Below are positions 5,162 to 7,803 of a stretch of 7,803 nucleotides of DNA, piece by piece (positions within the stretch are counted from its first letter, which is position 1; each line of letters begins with the position of its first letter). Source of the DNA: JAXIHJ01 sp034189755 (GTDB lineage: Bacteria; Planctomycetota; Phycisphaerae; SM23-33); contig JAXIHJ010000127.1 in NCBI GenBank assembly GCA_034189755.1, forward strand, positions 1 through 7,803, given 5' to 3'. The translations under genes and the position numbers were made by a program. The notes under the pieces were generated by a model. It searched no databases and was not told where the DNA came from. It saw only the letters and a program-made list of their open reading frames with translations.

Positions 5162-6466
5162 ATGTCAACGAAGATCAAGGCAGTCAAAGGCCGTCAGATA
5201 CTCGATTCTCGCGGCAACCCCACGGTAGAGGTGGACGTAATCTTGGCCGGCGGCGTAATAGGCCGGGCGGCCGTGCCTTCCGGTGCGAGCACCGGCGAGA
5301 ACGAGGCCGTCGAGTTGCGCGACGGCGAGAAGAACGTCTATCTCGGCAAGGGTGTCTCGAAGGCCGTCGAAAACGTCAACGGCGAATTGGCCAAGGTTGT
5401 CTGCGGCCTGGATGCAACCGAACAGGCCTGCATCGACAAGGTAATGATCGAGGCCGACGGCACGCCCAACAAGGGCCGCATCGGCGCAAACGCCATACTC
5501 GGCATCTCGCTCGCCGCTGCGAGGGCGGCGAGTATGGCCGCCGGTATACCACTGTTCGAATACCTCGGCGGCCCGAAGGCCGTTACGCTGCCCGTGCCGA
5601 TGATGAATATACTCAACGGCGGCAAGCACGCCGACGGAACGGTCGATTTCCAGGAGTTCATGGTCCAGCCGTGGGGTGCCGACAGCTTCAGCCAGGCACT
5701 CCGCATGGGCACGGAGGTCTTCCACGCCCTGAAAAAAGTCCTGAAGGACAAGGGTTACAACACGTCAGTAGGCGACGAGGGCGGCTACGCGCCCAGCTTA
5801 AAGAGCAACGACGAAGCACCGGAGCTGATCCTGCGGGCAATCGAGGCCGCCGGCTATAAACCCGGCGAGGACGTCTGGCTCGCGCTCGACCCCGCCGCAA
5901 GCGAACTGGCCAACGCCGCCAGGGAAAAAGGCAAGGAAGGCTACTGCTTCTTCAAGTCCGATCCGGACCGCATCGCTACCAGCGACGAGATGATCGACAT
6001 CTGGGCAAACTGGGTGGCGAAATATCCCATTCGCAGCATCGAGGACGGCCTGGCGGAAGACGACTGGGCCGGCTGGCGAAAACTAAACGAGCGGCTGGGC
6101 GAGAAAGTCCAGATTGTCGGCGACGATTTGTTCGTCACCAACATCCAGTTCCTGCGCCGGGGCCTGGACGAGCAGTGCGCCAACAGCATACTGATTAAGC
6201 TGAACCAGATAGGCACGCTGAGCGAGACCATTTCCGCCATCGACCTGGCCATGTCGAGCGGCTGGACGGCCGTCGTCTCGCACCGCTCCGGCGAGACGGA
6301 AGACACGACCATCGCCGACCTGACCGTGGCGAAAAACACCGGCCAGATAAAGACCGGCTCCGCCTGTCGCACCGACCGCGTATGCAAATACAACCAACTG
6401 CTTCGCATCGAAGAGGCATTGGGCACAAAGGCCGTTTATGGCGCTTCAACATGGAAAAAAGGCTGA
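5162..6466 (+). CDS. eno: Enolase (phosphopyruvate hydratase)
   Basis: Interconverts 2-phosphoglycerate and phosphoenolpyruvate in glycolysis and gluconeogenesis, normally as a magnesium-dependent cytosolic dimer. At 434 residues it is full length. Visible hallmarks are the N-terminal GNPTVEVDV, the substrate loop SGASTGENEAVELRDG, E165 in FQEFM, the catalytic acid E206 in VGDEGGYAP, magnesium ligands D243 (LDPA), E294 (SIEDGL) and D321 (GDDLFVTN), the catalytic base K346 (LIKLNQIGT), the signature SHRSGETEDTTIADL, and K397 in IKTGS. The signature is followed by SACRTDRVCKYNQLL, with cysteines where many enolases have Ser or Ala. ATG 5162 has AAGGAAA at 5147-5153 with an 8-base gap. The gene overlaps the next one by 29 bases, a coupled arrangement. 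It is preceded by the 10-bp repeat array and a candidate promoter. Confidence 0.98.
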   Translation: MSTKIKAVKGRQILDSRGNPTVEVDVILAGGVIGRAAVPSGASTGENEAVELRDGEKNVYLGKGVSKAVENVNGELAKVVCGLDATEQACIDKVMIEADGTPNKGRIGANAILGISLAAARAASMAAGIPLFEYLGGPKAVTLPVPMMNILNGGKHADGTVDFQEFMVQPWGADSFSQALRMGTEVFHALKKVLKDKGYNTSVGDEGGYAPSLKSNDEAPELILRAIEAAGYKPGEDVWLALDPAASELANAAREKGKEGYCFFKSDPDRIATSDEMIDIWANWVAKYPIRSIEDGLAEDDWAGWRKLNERLGEKVQIVGDDLFVTNIQFLRRGLDEQCANSILIKLNQIGTLSETISAIDLAMSSGWTAVVSHRSGETEDTTIADLTVAKNTGQIKTGSACRTDRVCKYNQLLRIEEALGTKAVYGASTWKKG

Positions 6467-6962
6467 TCAGCCCGCCATACGGTGGGCGGGCTTCACGCTG
6501 CTGACGGGCCTCGGCCTGGCGACGCTGGCGGCGGTGGCGCTGCTGCCGCCGTACGCACGGCTGGCCGGGTCCGAATACGAACTGGCCAAACTCCGTGCCG
6601 CGCTAGCCGACGCCGAGGCGCTCGCAGCCGCCAACCAAAGGCTCATCGACGCGCTGCCGGAAGACGAGGTGCTGACCAAGCGGCTGATGATGCGACAGGG
6701 CGACAAGCTGCCTAAAGACGAGGTGGTCGTATTCGACCCGGCCGCCCCGTCGCCGCCGTCGCCCGGCGCTGTGCCGCCGGCACGCCGAAGCCGGCCCGAC
6801 CCACCGTCGGCCTGGCTGCTCGCGGTAGCCGACAGGCTCGAAAACACCGCCACAAGACGCGGCCTGTTCATGCTCGCCGTGGGCGCAATAGCCGCAGCGA
6901 TGATCCTGTTCGCCGCGCCGGCTTCGTCGAAGCCTTCTGCGGGTAAATCCAATGAAGTATGA
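6438..6962 (+). CDS. FtsB/DivIC-like septum-formation protein with extra C-terminal TM
   Basis: A 174-residue protein: membrane segment (about 17-38), coiled-coil heptads (about 44-72, YELAKLRAALADAEALAAAN), a conserved-looking block EDEVLTKRLMMRQGDKLPKD (75-94) then EVVVF, a Pro-rich linker (about 101-123), and a second membrane segment (about 141-160). The TM, coiled coil and 'D..v...AR..LGm..pgEiv' order is that of FtsB/DivIC, divisome proteins that partner FtsL. In several bacteria ftsB directly follows eno, as here. The assignment combines this motif likeness with synteny and is inference; a generic coiled-coil membrane protein is the alternative. FtsB proteins are normally single-pass and near 100 residues, so the linker and second TM are unusual. 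ATG 6438 lies within eno with AAAGG 6 bases before it; no other start lies nearby in this frame. It overlaps the next gene by 11 bases. Confidence 0.6.
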   Translation: MALQHGKKADQPAIRWAGFTLLTGLGLATLAAVALLPPYARLAGSEYELAKLRAALADAEALAAANQRLIDALPEDEVLTKRLMMRQGDKLPKDEVVVFDPAAPSPPSPGAVPPARRSRPDPPSAWLLAVADRLENTATRRGLFMLAVGAIAAAMILFAAPASSKPSAGKSNEV

Positions 6963-7455
6963 ACGCTTCGAACAGCTTCCCGTCTGGCAGACGGCGATGA
7001 CCCTGGGCGAGCGGGCATATGCACTCACCGCTCACCGCACCTTCAAGCCGCTACGCGAAATCCGCGACCAGTTGCGACGCGCAGCCTTGTCCGTCTCCAA
7101 CAACATCGCAGAGGGCTTCGAGCGGGGAACCACCGCCGAACTGTTGAGCTTTCTCTATATCGCACGCGGGTCCGCCGGAGAGGTCCGGTCGATCCTGCTG
7201 TTCTGCGACCGCCTGCCGGCCTGCGACGATCTGAAATCTCAAATCTCAGATTTGAAATCGCTGGCCGAATCCTGCTCACGACAGATTCGCGCCTGGGCCG
7301 ACCACCTGCAGAGCACCGACATCCCCGGCCAGCGACGCCTCAACGACGCCTCGCGGCAAACGTGGAACGCCGACCGGCGCACCGGCGACTTTCTTCGGAA
7401 GCTTCAGGATATCCGCGACGCCGTTGCGTCATCCGAAAAACCGGAGGCAGAATAA
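6952..7455 (+). CDS. Four helix bundle protein (23S rRNA intervening-sequence / S23 type)
   Basis: A 167-residue member of the four-helix-bundle family first seen in 23S rRNA intervening sequences and related to Avd of diversity-generating retroelements. The typical order is visible: an aromatic start (YERFEQLPVWQTAMTL, 3-18), the hallmark QLRRAALSVSNNIAEGFERG (40-59), then LLSFLYIARGSAGEVRSIL (64-82). Members form small oligomeric barrels and may bind nucleic acid; no enzyme activity is known. Here it is not inside an rRNA gene. The C-terminus (about 110-167) extends beyond the usual ~120 residues and is polar. Residues 93-103 (DLKSQISDLKS) are encoded by a short palindromic repeat and look like an insertion. 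It starts inside the FtsB-like gene, and its TAA shares an A with the next possible ATG. Confidence 0.88.
   Translation: MKYERFEQLPVWQTAMTLGERAYALTAHRTFKPLREIRDQLRRAALSVSNNIAEGFERGTTAELLSFLYIARGSAGEVRSILLFCDRLPACDDLKSQISDLKSLAESCSRQIRAWADHLQSTDIPGQRRLNDASRQTWNADRRTGDFLRKLQDIRDAVASSEKPEAE
7228..7259. repeat. Palindromic AAATCT-rich repeat inside the four-helix-bundle gene
   Basis: TCAAATCT-C-AGATTTGA (7239-7255) is a perfect palindrome around a central C, flanked by direct copies of TGAAATC at 7232-7238 and 7253-7259. It is strikingly AT-rich against the flanking coding DNA and encodes DLKSQISDLKS in frame. Words of this type (ISDLKSQISNLK when translated) recur inside and between genes in several phyla to my recollection, which suggests a spreading short repeat. 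Confidence 0.7.
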
Positions 7456-7547
7456 TGGCCGCCCGGATCACGCAGCAAAGAGCCTTGCAGCCTCGCCAAG
7501 CGACGACGAAAATGCAATACAATAGGAAACGGCCATGCCAACGTTAA
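7455..7547 (+). CDS. Possible 30-codon basic small ORF
   Basis: ATG 7455-7457 overlaps the previous stop as TAATG and is preceded by a perfect GGAGG (7443-7447) with a 7-base gap, the best ribosome site in this part of the window. The frame gives a 30-residue peptide rich in Arg, Lys and Gln (begins MAARITQQRALQPRQ) and ends with TAA at 7545-7547, overlapping the start of mod by 13 bases. It could be a leader whose translation controls mod initiation, or a chance frame. No homology is recognised, and low complexity weakens the case. Confidence 0.3.
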   Translation: MAARITQQRALQPRQATTKMQYNRKRPCQR

Positions 7548-7803
7548 ATTGGATAGGTAAGGACGCCGTGGTCAATCATCACCGGCAGGTGCCGTACCAC
7601 CTGCTGCGGTGCGACAGCAAACTCTCGGCGGGCGAACCCGGCAGCGGGAACCTGCTCGTCCAGGGCGACAACCTCCTGGCCCTCAAGGCCCTGCTGCCAT
7701 ACTACGCCGGACAGGTCAAGTGCATCTACATCGACCCGCCGTACAACACCGGAAACGAAAACTGGGTATATAACGACAACGTCAACAGCCCGGAAATGCA
7801 AAA
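7535..7803 (+). CDS. mod: Type III restriction-modification DNA methyltransferase (Mod), N-terminal part
   Basis: Runs off the right edge; 89 complete codons are visible from ATG 7535. The text NLLVQGDNLLALKALLPYYA (39-58) leading to YIDPPYNTGN (65-74) is the beta-class amino-methyltransferase catalytic motif IV (DPPYNTG, 67-73) in the context typical of type III Mod and related adenine-specific methylases. In this class the AdoMet-binding motif follows later, beyond the window. The expected role is N6-adenine methylation of the recognition site, with a Res helicase-nuclease expected next. A stop (TAG at 7523) closes the frame upstream, so this ATG is the only likely start. AGGAAA (7524-7529) gives a 5-base gap. 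It overlaps the small frame at 7455-7547 and ends a tightly overlapping chain that begins with eno. A stand-alone methylase is the alternative. Confidence 0.88.
   Translation, partial: MPTLNWIGKDAVVNHHRQVPYHLLRCDSKLSAGEPGSGNLLVQGDNLLALKALLPYYAGQVKCIYIDPPYNTGNENWVYNDNVNSPEMQ

Noticed and set aside
4855..5859. Long plus-strand open frame with a WAQLGAIGRN repeat running into eno
   Set aside because: The repeat residues come from the 10-bp DNA array (30-bp translation period) and the rest is an Arg/Gly-rich out-of-frame shadow of eno.

Overview
The window looks like a moderately GC-rich bacterial chromosome, most consistent with Planctomycetota, possibly Phycisphaerae. That rests on the style of the lysC and enolase proteins, a free-standing four-helix-bundle (23S intervening-sequence type) gene, and extragenic repeats of GCCCC-NNNN-GGGGC hairpins and tandem ATTCGTG words that I associate with this phylum. 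The placement is inference from memory, not a search. No rRNA, tRNA, CRISPR array or complete insertion sequence was seen.

Layout. Positions 1-1046 hold the possible tail of one gene and a minus-strand nuclease-like gene (PD-(D/E)XK style), in DNA more AT-rich than the rest. Positions 1047-1657 are non-coding and contain a 241-bp mosaic of nested inverted repeats bounded by an imperfect 31-bp inverted repeat. Positions 1658-3543 carry aspartate kinase (lysC), overlapped through ATGA by a membrane-anchored thermonuclease-family gene. A small tryptophan-rich membrane protein converges on it from the minus strand (3567-3851). Positions 3852-4386 are a repeat-rich intergenic region ending in a strong 52-nt hairpin. 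A 149-codon gene of unknown function follows (4387-4836). Next come an array of 10-bp repeats (4877-4976) and a candidate promoter (5054-5081) ahead of enolase (5162-6466).

From enolase to the right edge, genes overlap in an unbroken plus-strand chain. Enolase overlaps a two-TM, coiled-coil protein that resembles FtsB/DivIC and sits where ftsB follows eno in other bacteria. That gene overlaps a four-helix-bundle protein gene, whose stop codon touches a possible 30-codon reading frame with a good Shine-Dalgarno sequence. This in turn overlaps the start of a type III DNA methyltransferase (mod), cut by the window edge. The arrangement implies that restriction-modification genes may be translated from, or inserted behind, a housekeeping eno operon.

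How they work together. LysC (aspartate-family amino acids) and enolase (glycolysis) are core metabolism. The nuclease-like protein at the left and Mod at the right are DNA-processing or defence functions. I see no complete, clearly new system. The most unusual items are the palindromic mosaic, the bistable hairpin, the 10/20-bp array before eno, the divergent FtsB-like protein with a second membrane segment, and the overlap chain into mod.
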